Positions 32,006 through 42,165 of a stretch of DNA of 64,000 bases are shown here, one piece after another. How positions within the stretch are numbered: the first letter of the stretch is position 1; each line of letters starts with the position of its first letter. The translations under genes were made by a program, and so were the position numbers. The stretch is from Atrina japonica (Eukaryota > Mollusca > Bivalvia > Pterioida > Pinnidae), in contig BROG01000507.1 in NCBI GenBank assembly GCA_030159075.1, forward strand, positions 372,001 through 436,000, in the 5' to 3' direction. The notes under the pieces are model-generated. The model searched no databases, was not told the DNA's origin, and saw only the letters and a program-made list of their open reading frames with translations.

Positions 32006-32455
32006 TGCCCCATAAGAGACCATATTCTGCTATTAAAAGATATATATATTGTCCATCAAGAAAAGATTATCTCTCAAATGATGAATTAAGCAATTTTATG
32101 ATATTTCAAGGCTGGTGGCCTTTCATGACAGTGGTCTCCCATTATAGGTCCCCCTGCAATCATCGATGGTTTTGAGTGACAGATGTCAGTCAAATAGACT
32201 GAAGCTGAAAATTGTCTTTCAGCTACTGTGGCACTGCACTTTTTCATTAAATTCTGTCTTGGTCTGGTCCTCTGACATCTGGTTTCAATCACAATGTCTG
32301 TAGTGAAAATATGGCTGACTTTGAGGGTTACCTTTGACAAAGGCTGTTGAGTGGCAATTACAAAGGTTTGAATTTAATAAAGGAAATGGAGAAAGTTTAG
32401 AAAAAGTACAAAATTACAGAAAAGACATTCACTATTATGTAGAGTTTTTTTTCCT
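32006..32455. other. Non-coding gap, nothing recognised
   Basis: No element or gene was recognised. Confidence 0.45.
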
Positions 32456-32585
32456 CAGACTCACGTGGCTGGAAAATGACAAGATCTGAAAGTAAACTAT
32501 GTAGGTCCTGGACCTCGGACTTACATGGCCGGAAAATGGCAGGATCCGAAAACAAAATATGTAGGTCTAGGATATTGGACTAAAA
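32456..32585. repeat. Two-copy tandem repeat, about 62 bp
   Basis: CAGACTCACGTGGCTGGAAA and CGGACTTACATGGCCGGAAA head two successive units. Each continues with ATGRCARGATCYGAAA and TATGTAGGTC. Confidence 0.75.
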
Positions 32586-32697
32586 TAATTTTTAAGCCCT
32601 TTATACAGGTAGATCCTGAAGGGAGGGGTCCTGAGGGACCAACTTAAGACAAAAGTATTCAGTGCTATGATAGTCCAATAGTCTGCTCAGTGTACAG

Positions 32698-32846
32698 TAT
32701 GTCGTATACCCTTTTACAAGTAAACTGCCAAACTTTCTCACAGGTATCAGCTTAGGTTCCAGCGGGCCTTGAATCAGCACTGACAGAATGTGAGAGACTT
32801 TGTGGTTCAAAGCGTGATGCTCTAACCACTTGGCCACAGAGGCCAT
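32698..32846 (-). mobile_element. SINE-C 5' part
   Basis: On the + strand: CAAGTAAACTGCCAAACTTT, GTGAGAGACTTTGTGGTTCA and CTAACCACTTGGCCACAGAG, which is the reversed SINE-C head. Confidence 0.85.
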
Positions 32847-32876
32847 TGCTAAGTGTAAAGTATGCTTAATTGGCTG

Positions 32877-33633
32877 TACAATGAAACCTCACCTAAAGAC
32901 CACCTAATATAGGAGACCACCTCACATAGGAGACCACCTCACTTAGGAGACCACATAACATAGGAGACCACCTGACTTGGGAGACCACCTCACTTAGGAG
33001 ATCACATAACATAGGAGACCACCTCACTTAGGAGATCACATAACATAGGAGACCACCTCACATAGGAGACCACCTCACTTAGGAGACCACATAACATAGG
33101 AGACCACCTAACATAGGAGACCACCTCACTTAGGAGACCACCTAACATAGGAGACCACCTCACTTAGGAGACCACCTAACATAGGAGACCACCTCACTTA
33201 GGAGACCACCTCACATAGGAGACCACCTAACATAGGAGACCACATAACATAGGAGACAACCTCACTTGGGAGACCACCTCACTTATCAGACCACCTCACA
33301 TTTCAGATCATAAGTTTTCAGTCTTTTGATAAATATCTAATAAGTATAGAACCTCACTTGAGAGATCACCTCACTAATCAGACCACTTTGAGTCAGTCAG
33401 TTAGGTGGTCTTAATAGCGAGGTTCCACTGTAACACCTCACTAATCAGACCACTTTGCGTCAGTCAATCAGCTGTTCTTAATAGCATGGTTCCACTGTAA
33501 CACCTCACTAATCAAACCACTTTATGCCAGTCAGTTAGGTGGTCTTAATAGCAAGGTTCCACTATAAGACCTCCCTAATCAGACCACTTTGAGTTGGTCA
33601 GTTAGGTGGTCTTAATAGCAAGGCTCTACTGTA
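32877..33633. mobile_element. CAGTGGAACC-type MITE expanded at both ends into tandem arrays
   Basis: It starts TACAATGAAACCTCACCTAA and ends CTCTACTGTA. From about 32895 to 33300 a 17-bp unit (GGAGACCACCTCACTTA and the variant GGAGACCACATAACATA) repeats about 24 times. A short non-repeated middle (TAAGTTTTCAGTCTTTTGAT to 33355) follows, then a 67-bp unit (ACCACTTTGAGTCAGTCAGT, TAGGTGGTCTTAATAGC, GAGGTTCCACTGTA) repeats about four times. The unexpanded form is 34241-34422, which has one or two copies of each part in the same order. Confidence 0.92.
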
Positions 33634-34240
33634 TTTGTCCATCCAATTTGTGACGGAAACAAGTTGACCTTGGCATTTAAAAGCATCCACCAGATGGCAT
33701 CGTTTTCATTGCCAGAAAACTGTGGCGCCCAATAAGTTTTGTCGTCATAGCACATTTCACCTGAAATTTATACCCATTTCCTTCTGATGTATTCTACAAC
33801 CTTGAAAGTTTTCATTAAAAAAAGTTGAAACAGAACTTATATCACCTGAACCAAAAATAAATTAATATATTACAACCAATCAATTTTCTTGGGAAATAGC
33901 CAAAATGTTTATCTTGTTTCTTCAGCAGAAAAAAATATATACAGCTCAAAATAAAATAGACAGAACATCAAAGCATGACGTTTAATTCTAAATGATTGAT
34001 TTTTTGCTAAGACAAGGGCAGAAGAAATCAATACAAGGGTCCAGTCAACCATCTCGTTGTGCTTTTTTTTTTATTCGTATGATCAGTTTTTTTTTTTGTT
34101 TTTTTTTGTATGATCAATTTTGCTTCAGCTGAGAATACAAAGTCAAATGATATTTCAATGGATCAATAGATCCAGCCACTATAAGGAAGGGGAGACAACT
34201 GGCATGGTCTGATTGATTAATTTGAATATTAATGTCCAAG
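33634..34240. other. Non-coding gap; poly-T tracts
   Basis: No element was recognised apart from homopolymer T runs around 34065-34110, including GTATGATCA on either side of them. Confidence 0.45.
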
Positions 34241-34422
34241 TACAGTGGAACCACACCTAAAGACCACCTCGCCTAGGAGACTACCTCACAATTAAGACCA
34301 TGAATTTCCAGTCTCTTCATTAAACATGTATCAGTACAGAACCACACTTAAGAGACCACCTCACTAATAAGGCCACTTTGAGTCAGTCAGTTAGGTGGTC
34401 TTAATAGTGAGTTTCCACTGTA
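34241..34422 (+). mobile_element. CAGTGGAACC-type MITE, compact 182-bp copy
   Basis: It begins TACAGTGGAACCACACC and ends GAGTTTCCACTGTA, inverted ends with TA outermost. The TA flank plus CAGT/ACTG ends are typical of Tc1/mariner-type non-autonomous elements, which is family knowledge applied by inference. It acts as the reference for the expanded copy at 32877-33633. Confidence 0.9.
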
Positions 34423-34641
34423 TGCATACACATTGAACAGCTGTGTATAATTCTGAAGATTTATAACTTGGTTTTGATATTTCAGTCTTTCTGAGACATA
34501 GCACTTTTACCCATGTGATTTTGGACAACATTTTGATGTGACTTGAAAATCTTTCTATGGCTTAACTCTGGAGCAGTGGTTAGAGGGGGCAGTGTGGTGT
34601 TTTTCAAATACATCTTGTTTCTATCAAAAAAATGTTTCAAC

Positions 34642-34806
34642 CACAATGGAACCTCTCATGAAAGAGCACTTGTCTTATATAATCACATTCTGAAGTCCAC
34701 TTGATTAAATAATCCTTAGATAAAACCTATTTTGAGAGATCACCTGTTTTTAGAGATCACATTTCAGTGTCAGATGGGGTGGTCTTTCAAGACATGTTTC
34801 ACTGTA
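34642..34806. mobile_element. CAGTGGAACC-type MITE, CTGTCTTG subtype
   Basis: Ends read ACAATGGAACCTCTCATGA and CAAGACATGTTTCACTGTA. Inside are GAGAGATCACCTGTTTTTAG and TCACATTTCAGTGTCAGATG, shared with 3775-3893 and 39240-39305. Confidence 0.8.
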
Positions 34807-34859
34807 ACACTGAAAATAATCATTTATAGCATTCTGTAAACTATCTCCATTAAGGCCAC

Positions 34860-35159
34860 TTTCCTTGCGGTGGTTCAGTGGTAGAGCAGTCAACTCACAA
34901 GCAGAAGGTCCCGAGTTCGATACCCAGACTTTAAAAATCGTATTGACTGTTCCTTCGCCAAACACTCAGCATACAGAGTGAAAGTCATGGGTTTATGGTC
35001 CCGTGTCGTGGAAGGTATGGCATGTAAAAGAACCGTCACTGCACTGGTGTGGGTCCATGGCACAGACCCAAATTTGTAGCACTTCACCTGAACCTAGTGA
35101 CACCGCCATATAAGTGACAAATTCTTGTTGGATGTAAAACAGCAATCCAACAAACAAAA
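34860..35159 (+). mobile_element. SINE-B, full-length reference copy
   Basis: A box GTGGTTCAGTGGTAGAGCAG (34870) and B box GAGTTCGATACCC (34913) form the tRNA-like head. The body has GACTGTTCCTTCGCCAAACA, GTCATGGGTTTATGGTCCCG, AAAAGAACCGTCACTGCACT and TTTGTAGCACTTCACCTGAA. The tail is CAGCAATCCAACAAACAAAA. Confidence 0.92.
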
Positions 35160-35854
35160 TACAAAATTTAACCCAGTAAGATTGAAATCAATTTCACACA
35201 CATGTCTCCAATTTTTTCTGATTTTGTTTGTTTCACTGATTCCATTTCATGGCAGAGGACAGGTAAAATGTTGGATCTACAGGTAGTAATTGCTTATTAC
35301 GTTAGTCAAATGAAGATATGATTCCAAGTACACTGTAGGTGTTTACTCTAAGGTGTGTTTTACCACATCTCTTGGTGGGTGAAATTAAATTTCCGCTACG
35401 AACCTTAAAAATCATACAAATGTTTGTATGGATACATCGGGTGGAAGGTATAATTGAAAGCATTGAAACGTTGAATGTTTGTCTCAGTCAGACAAATCAC
35501 AGAAATTCCATCAATGGTTGCTCTTCATTTGATTTACCGGTATGTGAAATTAACTGGAAATGCTAATTAAAAGGTTTTCATTTCAGATGAAAATGAGTTT
35601 GATAAAAAATAAATTGCACAGGTTCATGAGGTACAAATAAAAACACAAAGTTACTCTTTTACAAAATTCTATAACACGCTTTTATTAACTGAAAAAATGT
35701 CATCCATTATGTTGGACTTGAGGTGAAATTTACAGTCATACAAAATGTGGTTTCTATGGCAAAATAAGTATTAATTTCCCAAAATTAATGTCTTTTTCCC
35801 CAATTTGCTGAAAATGTACATATTCCTCTATGTCAAAATTGTCCTTGTTAATTG
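35160..35854. other. Non-coding gap, nothing recognised
   Basis: Unique-looking AT-rich sequence. The 75-codon open frame at 35339-35566 has no recognisable domain. Confidence 0.45.
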
Positions 35855-35859
35855 AGAGG

Positions 35860-36003
35860 CGGGGCACTTCTTTTTTATACCAAGTAAAATGATTGCATGC
35901 AGAGCATAGGCCAAAATTTGAAACCCTTCACTGGCATCTGGTGATGTCTCCATATGAGTGAAGGATTCTTGAGTGGGACGTTAAACAACAATACAACACA
36001 ACA
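35860..36003 (+). mobile_element. SINE-A 3' fragment
   Basis: GCAGAGCATAGGCCAAAATT, GTGATGTCTCCATATGAGTG and GAGTGGGACGTTAAACAACA match the SINE-A 3' half. Confidence 0.85.
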
Positions 36004-36130
36004 TGTACATTACAAAAAAATACATCCTTGATTAAGAGGTTTTGGGATGAACATGACCTGTTAATTGTCTAAGACACTTAAAAATGCACCTGTGAATTAG
36101 ATTCAGAAATTTACAATTCATTAGCCTGGA

Positions 36131-36412
36131 GAGTCGGCCTTGCTCAGTCAGTAATGCGCTCGTCACTCTTGATTGTGAGTTCCAGTCCAGCCGGCGGCAT
36201 GCTGGTTTCCTGTCCTTCGGATGAGACAGTAAAAGCCGAGGTCCTCTGCCACAGTAGGTGTCGGCACATTAAAGAACCCTCACTGCTCAGTGGCCTTAAG
36301 TGCTGAGCATAGGCCCAAATTTTAAGCCCTTCACCGGCATTTGGTGACGTCTCCATATGAGTGAAATATTTTTGAGTGGGATGTTAAACAACAGTGAACA
36401 AACAAACAAACA
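36131..36412 (+). mobile_element. SINE-A, full-length 282-bp copy
   Basis: The tRNA-like head (GCTCAGTCAGTAATGCGCTC; B-box region GAGTTCCAGTCC) is followed by CTTCGGATGAGACAGTAAAA, AGAACCCTCACTGCTCAGTG, and a tail with GATGTTAAACAACAGTGAAC and (CAAA)n. It is flanked by a perfect 11-bp duplication ATTAGCCTGGA (36120-36130 and 36413-36423). Confidence 0.95.
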
Positions 36413-36516
36413 ATTAGCCTGGACCCAAAGTCACCAACCTTTCTTGATATTAAGCTCAGCTTCTTTTTTATTTGTTTCAATATATAGTTTCATATATGGT
36501 ACTCAAACCATTTTTG

Positions 36517-37121
36517 ATACCGTATTCAACTCATTAAGCACCCAGGGCACTACAGAAATCAGGTTTGTTTGTTTATTGTTATTTAACGCCCCACTCAAGA
36601 ATATTTCACTCATATGGAGATGTCACCAAATGCCGGTGAAGGGCTTCAAATTTTGGCCTATGCTCGGCACTTACGGCCATTGAGCAGTGAGGGTTCTTTA
36701 ACGTGCCGACACCTACTGTGACACGGGACCTCCAGTTTTTACTGTCTCATCCGAAAGACAGGAAACCAAACCTGTTGCCGGCGGGATTCGAACTCACGAC
36801 CTCACGATCAAGAGTCGAGCGCGCTACCGACTGAGCTAGGCCGGCTCCAGAAATCAGGGAAAAGGGTTGGGCGCTTATTGGGACCAAATTAATTGTCAAG
36901 TTGACGTAAAACAGTTAATTTATACAAAGCAAAGTGGTAAAGTTGCTGTAGCTATTAACACCTATCAACATTGTTCTGATGCTGGGAGCTACAGATAAAC
37001 TGTTACTTACAGGTTTTTCAGGTCCACATCTCTTTGTCAACCAGCTAGAAAAGACTCAATCATCTGTAAAAGGGGGGAGAAGAGCTTATAGGGACATGCG
37101 CGCTTAATGGGTCAAATACGT
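36517..37121. mobile_element. CGTATT...GACCCATTAAGCGCC element, split by SINE-A
   Basis: Ends read CGTATTCAACTCATTAAGCA and GCGCTTAATGGGTCAAATAC, inverted copies. The interior (GTCAAGTTGACGTAAAACAG, GATAAACTGTTACTTACAGG, CAACCAGCTAGAAAAGAC) matches 56375-56760. A minus-strand SINE-A sits inside it. Confidence 0.85.
36564..36847 (-). mobile_element. SINE-A, full-length 284-bp copy
   Basis: On the minus strand it has A box TAGCTCAGTCGGTAGCGCGC and B box TGAGTTCGAATCCC, then the SINE-A body and a tail of AAACAAAC. A perfect 11-bp duplication CAGAAATCAGG flanks it (36553-36563 and 36848-36858). It lies about 150 bp from the + strand SINE-A, forming an inverted pair. Confidence 0.95.
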
Positions 37122-37144
37122 TATTTATGATGTTTTCTTTCTAA

Positions 37145-37367
37145 TAGATCCATTCGCGATAACTTTGTTCCTACTAATCTCACCTGTGCACAAACACTGT
37201 CCAGAACAAGAAGTTTTGTGCTCAAAACATTTCATAAAAAAAATTCTTCTCTGTATATGATTTGAATTTCGTGGGGTATGATTTGTGTTGTGTACGAAAC
37301 TTCTTGTTACCTCTCGGAAATGCCCAGGTGAGATTAGTAGGAACGCGGTTATACTGAAAGGGTCTTA
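37145..37367. mobile_element. Long-TIR element, GTTCCTACTAATCTCACCTG ends, copy 2
   Basis: The left GTTCCTACTAATCTCACCTG and right CAGGTGAGATTAGTAGGAAC are perfect inverted copies over 20 bp. Similarity extends outward (GATCCATTCGCGATAAC against the complement GACCCTTTCAGTATAAC). Inner AAGAAGTTTTGTGCTCAAAA pairs with GTACGAAACTTCTTG. Confidence 0.9.
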
Positions 37368-37371
37368 ATGA

Positions 37372-37462
37372 GCAACAATTTGCATCACTTACGGCCATTT
37401 AGCAGTGAGGGTTCTTTAATGTGGTGACACCTTACTGTGACATGGGACCTCAGTTGTAACTG
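37372..37462 (-). mobile_element. SINE-A fragment
   Basis: CATCACTTACGGCCATTTAG, CAGTGAGGGTTCTTTAATG and TGTGACATGGGACCTCAG are the reversed SINE-A middle. Confidence 0.75.
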
Positions 37463-38160
37463 TCTATTTATAATTTTATGCAATAAATATACATATATGT
37501 CCAGTTTCAGCATGTAAGTTCTGTAAATTTCATCTCAATATCATAAAAAGTTAGTTGAGTTTATAATTTAAAAGTATTGAGTAAATTTGATGACTTTAGG
37601 CCTAATCTTGAATAAGTGAAATCTTTCATGAATTCCACATATTATTTCCAGCTACATTGTTAGGCCTAAAATAAAATTGTTATTGTTTGATGTTGTCTGC
37701 CTACCCACCCAAAATTATGCCGCCCAAATTATTATGTTTTTTCACATTTTTTGTATTCAGACTTTTTTTCTGGTCTATTTCCATCAAACAATCTTAAGTA
37801 ACTTTTTTTTTTTTTTAAATATTATTTACACGCTTGGATTACAAACTTGAACTTCTAGACCAGGCGATCTATCAATATATACATGCATACACATATCAGT
37901 CTGTCTTCACATTAATTGTGCATGTCAGAATTTGCAGTGCATTAAAAATGTATACAGAGAATCAGGCAGTTAGTAAAGCTTATACCTTTCTTGTTTTATT
38001 TTTATCTCCTTTTCTTGAAAAAAGAATTACCTACCGCCGGTACCTGGGCATGGCAAGGCAGCATCAAACAAACAACTTTTTAACAGTGGTCTTAAGGTGT
38101 TCTTCTTGAAGTATGGGATTGCCACTGTATTGCTGAAAATGAATCGGGCGTTGCACATCC
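37463..38160. other. Non-coding gap, nothing recognised
   Basis: AT-rich sequence. The 91-codon open frame at 37834-38109 has no recognisable domain. Confidence 0.45.
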
Positions 38161-38275
38161 TTAAAGGGGCATTATCTGTGTTTACCCCCCCATCCCCCCC
38201 CCACCCCCCCAAAAAAAATTTGATTTGTTCTTTAACTACTTGTACTTGATGTACAATAACATTTAAAGTAATAGC
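38161..38275 (-). mobile_element. 350-bp TTAA element, truncated
   Basis: It begins TTAAAGGGGCATTATCTGTG and includes ACTACTTGTACTTGATGTAC, the inverse of the 3' part of the family. A C-rich run interrupts it near 38185-38210. Confidence 0.8.
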
Positions 38276-38684
38276 TATAAACAGGTATAAAAATAAATTA
38301 TTTTTAAGTATTATTTTTCAAAGTGTGAAAAATAACACTCCATTGCCAAATCAGTGTAAACTATTATTTTCACTTGGCTAATCAAAATTGTTTAATTCTT
38401 TTTTAAATTTTTTCTTGTTTTATGAGAATTTTTTTATGAAAAATATAATGAATAGAATACCTGCCATTTTAATTTCATCTTGTGAGGCAGAATAAACACA
38501 TATTTAACACTCATGCTATGCACTGGTAATAAATTTTATCCTTCTGCCTCATGCAATGAAATAAAAATGTTATTCATAAAAATTAGCAAATGTCTTCTAT
38601 AACATTTTTACAATTCCATATTCTAATATATCCATGTTAGCTATAACATGGTGGGACGTGTCTAGACAGGCATGATAATCAATC
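38276..38684. other. Non-coding gap, nothing recognised
   Basis: Very AT-rich sequence with no recognised element. Confidence 0.4.
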
Positions 38685-39305
38685 AAGTGAAACCACCTGT
38701 ATTAACAGACCACCTGTCTTGATAGACCACCTGTATTAACAGACTGCCTGTCTTGATAGATCACCTGTATTAACAGACCACCTGTCTTGATAGACCACCT
38801 GTATTAACAGACCACCTGTATTAACAGACCGTCTGTCTTGATAGACCACCTGTCTTGAGAGACCACCTGTATTAACAGACCACCTGTCTTGATAGACCAC
38901 CTGTATTAACAGACCACCTGTCTTAATAGATCACCTGTCTTGATAGATCACCTGTATTAACAGACCACCTTTCTTGATAGACCACCTGTATTAACAGACC
39001 ACCTGTCTTGATAGACCACCTGTATTAACAGACCGCCTGTCTTGATAGACCGCCTGTCTTGAGAGACCACCTGTATTAACAGACCACCTGTCTTGATAGA
39101 CCACCTGTATTAACAGACCACCTGTCTTGAGAGATCACCTGTATTAACAGACCAGCTGTCTTGATAGACCACCTGTATTAACAGACCAGCTTTCTTGATA
39201 GACCGCCTGTCTTGAGAGACCACCTGTATTAACAGACCACCTGTCTTGAGAGACCACATTTCAGTGGAAGACGGGAGTGGACTCACAAGACAGGTTCCTC
39301 TGTAT
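38685..39305. repeat. Minisatellite, 17/34-bp unit, about 34 copies of 17 bp, MITE-derived
   Basis: GACCACCTGTATTAACA and GACCACCTGTCTTGATA alternate as a 34-bp dimer, with short runs where the order slips. It is bounded by MITE ends AGTGAAACC (left) and AGACAGGTTCCTCTGTATA (right), so the whole is one amplified element of the CAGTGGAACC type. Confidence 0.95.
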
Positions 39306-40725
39306 AGGTATAGCTGCGGGACTCAGACTGTTCTTGATAACAGTAATTTATCGTCAGACATATTTTTGCCAATAATCAGACGGGCATAAACAGATGCTTA
39401 AGTTGAAATTAGACATACTAAATGAAATTCCTATTAATTATAGTTTTGTATTATGGCTGTCTAGTAAAAATGGTGCTTGACACAGCGGGACGTGAACAAA
39501 TTTATCACTCAATATTAATAGAAACCGTCCGTTGAAGAATTGATGATAAAAAACAAATCTTGTTCCTTTATGAAAAATGATAATATGAAAAAAAAATTGT
39601 ATAAAAATTTGATAAATACACAAAACTAATTACTAAAAACCATTGTAATAATGGTGCACGGAGAATCGGATATTCCATACTGATTGGTAATGATTGCGTA
39701 ATTTTAAACAAGATTTGAACCGATATCTTGGGAAGCAATGATGAAATAGATCCTTAATGACTAGGCACAAGCGGATTTCAATCAAACATTCCATCTTTCT
39801 GTGTGCAGTTTCAGAACGCTATAATGTCAAATTAAATGTTTTACTGGAAGCATCTTGATACCTTCCTAGTTTGTAATATGATTTAAATTGACATTTTTAT
39901 TTCATTCTGTCGGAAGGGCTTACACAGTCTTGTGCACTCAGAAGCTTGATTAAAACTTTTGCTCTGTGTGTAACCAACTCTTTGACATAGCGTATGCGTC
40001 ATGGAATCAATTCGGATCAGCATAAATAGATATCACACCTGCACTGATTTACATGCAGTCATTGGGGATAGAATTTTCCTATATCTTCAAAATGCCAATT
40101 TTTGCACACTTCACGGTTCTTATAGAATGCGTATAACATACTCAAAACAAACCAAAACTTACTTACGATTATCAACTTTTATCCATGAAAGATTGTTAAA
40201 TTTAATTAGTAGTTTGATAGTTACCTGGAAATAGTGAAAATTCCAAAGAATATGAGGAACAGGGAACTCAGACCTTTTTCTGTCAATTTTGGGAAAATGC
40301 CATTTATGATACAGTTTGGAATTTTAACACAAATTTGAGTCAAATTGGGAAAACTTGTTTGCACCCATGGAAATCTAAATGTAATGGAAATTTTTTTTTC
40401 AGATGCTATTTCCTCTACATTAATTCATTTTTGGTGGGTTCAACACCAAAGTGAGAAGATTTTCATCAAATTGGGAAAAAACTCCCGTAATTTGCATTGG
40501 AAATGATGCCGCTTTTCGGCCCTGTGGAAACTTTAGAAAAAGGCCTGGAACTGAATGTGTGATTATTGATGTGTGTGAAAATAGATGGTTGGATGACACA
40601 TAATGTTAATACCAGGTCCCTAACTTTACTGCAGTTTTATGCTGTATTCAGACATTTTCCAGGTAATGGTGCTCTTTTACAGATAGTTGCATGTTAGGTC
40701 AAATTTTATTTTCCCCACAAGAACG
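39306..40725. other. 1.4 kb of mostly unique intron sequence
   Basis: No coding exon, array or element was recognised. Confidence 0.5.
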
Positions 40726-40729
40726 TGCC

Positions 40730-40860
40730 AAAGCTGATCTTTTCAGTTTAGTTAGGGAAGGCCAGTGTCCTCTCCTCCACCATTAAAAACTGACCACCAC
40801 CATTATTAAACTGAAAAATTGTTGACTGTGACATAAATCAACATTAAAATAAACAAAACC
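40730..40860 (+). mobile_element. SINE-C 3' fragment
   Basis: CCTCTCCTCCACCATTAAAA, ACTGAAAAATTGTTGACTGT and an A-rich tail with AAAATAAACAAAAC match the SINE-C 3' half. It is followed to about 40995 by a degraded SINE-B head (CAGGTCCCAGTTCTGCCCCC). Confidence 0.75.
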
Positions 40861-41005
40861 CAACAACTCTAGGCGATGTACTTGGTAAGACTGACTAAAA
40901 ATGACAGGTCCCAGTTCTGCCCCCTGTAGTGGGTCATACCTATAGGAATTTTTAAAAAAGTGGTGTCAATGTGTGTTCCATTTACAGAGTGCTCAACATA
41001 ATAAA

Positions 41006-41130
41006 TTAAAGGGGCATTTGCTTTGTTTTTAAAAAAAAAAAAAAAAAAAAAAAATTATACCCCAGCTTGAAGGTCCACCGGGGACATCTAGGGCTTGGAT
41101 TGTCTGTCTGTCTGTCTGTCTGTCTGTCCT
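41006..41130. repeat. TTAA-element end, poly-A tract and (TGTC)n microsatellite
   Basis: TTAAAGGGGCATTTGCTTTG is an end of the 350-bp family. A poly-A run at 41031-41054 follows, then a short phrase and (TGTC)n at about 41099-41128. Confidence 0.75.
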
Positions 41131-41301
41131 TAATTCCATCCCACTTACATATAAAGTGCAATATTTCAAGTTTTGATTGTGATACAGTAACCAAACTTAG
41201 ATTGTAAGTTCAATTAAGGGTTGCTCACACTTCTGACATCACATGCCCCTGGGGTGGGGTAGGGTCAAAATGTAGGACATTGCAAAAATTTGTTGGGACC
41301 T

Positions 41302-41638
41302 GGGGCATTTGTGTTTCACAAACACATCTGGTTTACTACTTAGCTTGATATACATGACAAAAATGATATACAGGGGGTCTCTTAAAATTCTATGTATTTT
41401 GTAAGCATTGCTTGGGAAAGCCACTTTGGCAATTTCTCATTTGCAATTGATTAATATTCACCACCTCACTATTTGTATATGCATACAACACTGTACCTGA
41501 CCTTATTTTCACAAAATATATAGAAATATAAGATTTTCTACACCTGTGTATGTCTCTTATTTGTTATTGTACATCACTCTAAGTGGTAAAACACAAAACA
41601 TATTTTTTGGAGGAAACACATCCTATGCCCCTCTAAAG
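41302..41638 (+). mobile_element. 350-bp TTAA element (GGGCATTAGC family), copy 4
   Basis: GGGGCATTTGTGTTTCACAA starts it and AACACATCCTATGCCCCTCT ends it. The internal CTTATTTGTTATTGTACATC is shared. Terminal TTAA has decayed. Confidence 0.82.
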
Positions 41639-41652
41639 TCATAAGTCAATCT

Positions 41653-42002
41653 ATTGTCATAAAAACCATGGTCCGGAATCCCTTTGCTCTTTCCTACCCT
41701 TGGTCTCATGTGAAAGAAATCTCTCATACGTAATTTGTTTATTCATGAATCCTCAGCCAATGTAAGTAAAGGGTGCTCGCATTGGTCAACCAATCAGATT
41801 AAGGCTTTTAAACAATTTCAGAATTGTTTTGGATCAACAGACTATGTGATAACTTCTGTTGCTGATCACAGCTACTGTGATTGGATAAATTGGACAACAA
41901 CTACTGCTTATAAATATTCATTAGCTACAAGAGAGATTTTGGTCACATGAGACCATGGGTAGGAAAGAGAATAGAGATTCTGGACGGTGGTTTTACGATA
42001 AT
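41653..42002. mobile_element. DNA element with about 70-bp inverted ends, 350 bp
   Basis: The left end reads TTGTCATAAAAACCATGGTC, then CTCTTTCCTACCCTTGGTCT and CATGTGAAAGAAATCTCTC. The complement of the right end reads TTATCGTAAAACCACCGTCC, CTCTTTCCTACCCATGGTCT, CATGTGACCAAAATCTCTC. The match covers about 70 bp. The inner 200 bp (including an open frame 41735-41950 without known domain) is unrelated between arms. Confidence 0.88.
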
Positions 42003-42039
42003 GAAGTCAGTCTAGTGAAAATTAAAACCAAGGTCCCAA

Positions 42040-42165
42040 CAGATGTGGCGCGTTCAAGAACCCTCACTGCTTTGGCGTCAGTCCATAGCACAGGTCAAAA
42101 TTTGTGGCATTTCACCTGCAGCTGGTGACTTTTCTATTTAACTGAAAAATTGATCCAAGGAAATC
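42040..42165 (+). mobile_element. SINE-B 3' fragment
   Basis: CAAGAACCCTCACTGCTTTG, GTCCATAGCACAGGTCAAAA and TTGTGGCATTTCACCTGCAG match SINE-B. Confidence 0.85.

Noticed and set aside
36357..36683. 108-codon open frame
   Set aside because: It is assembled from the ends of two SINE-A copies and the sequence between them.
36770..36847. Possible tRNA gene on the minus strand
   Set aside because: It is the head of a full-length SINE-A with its own target duplication.
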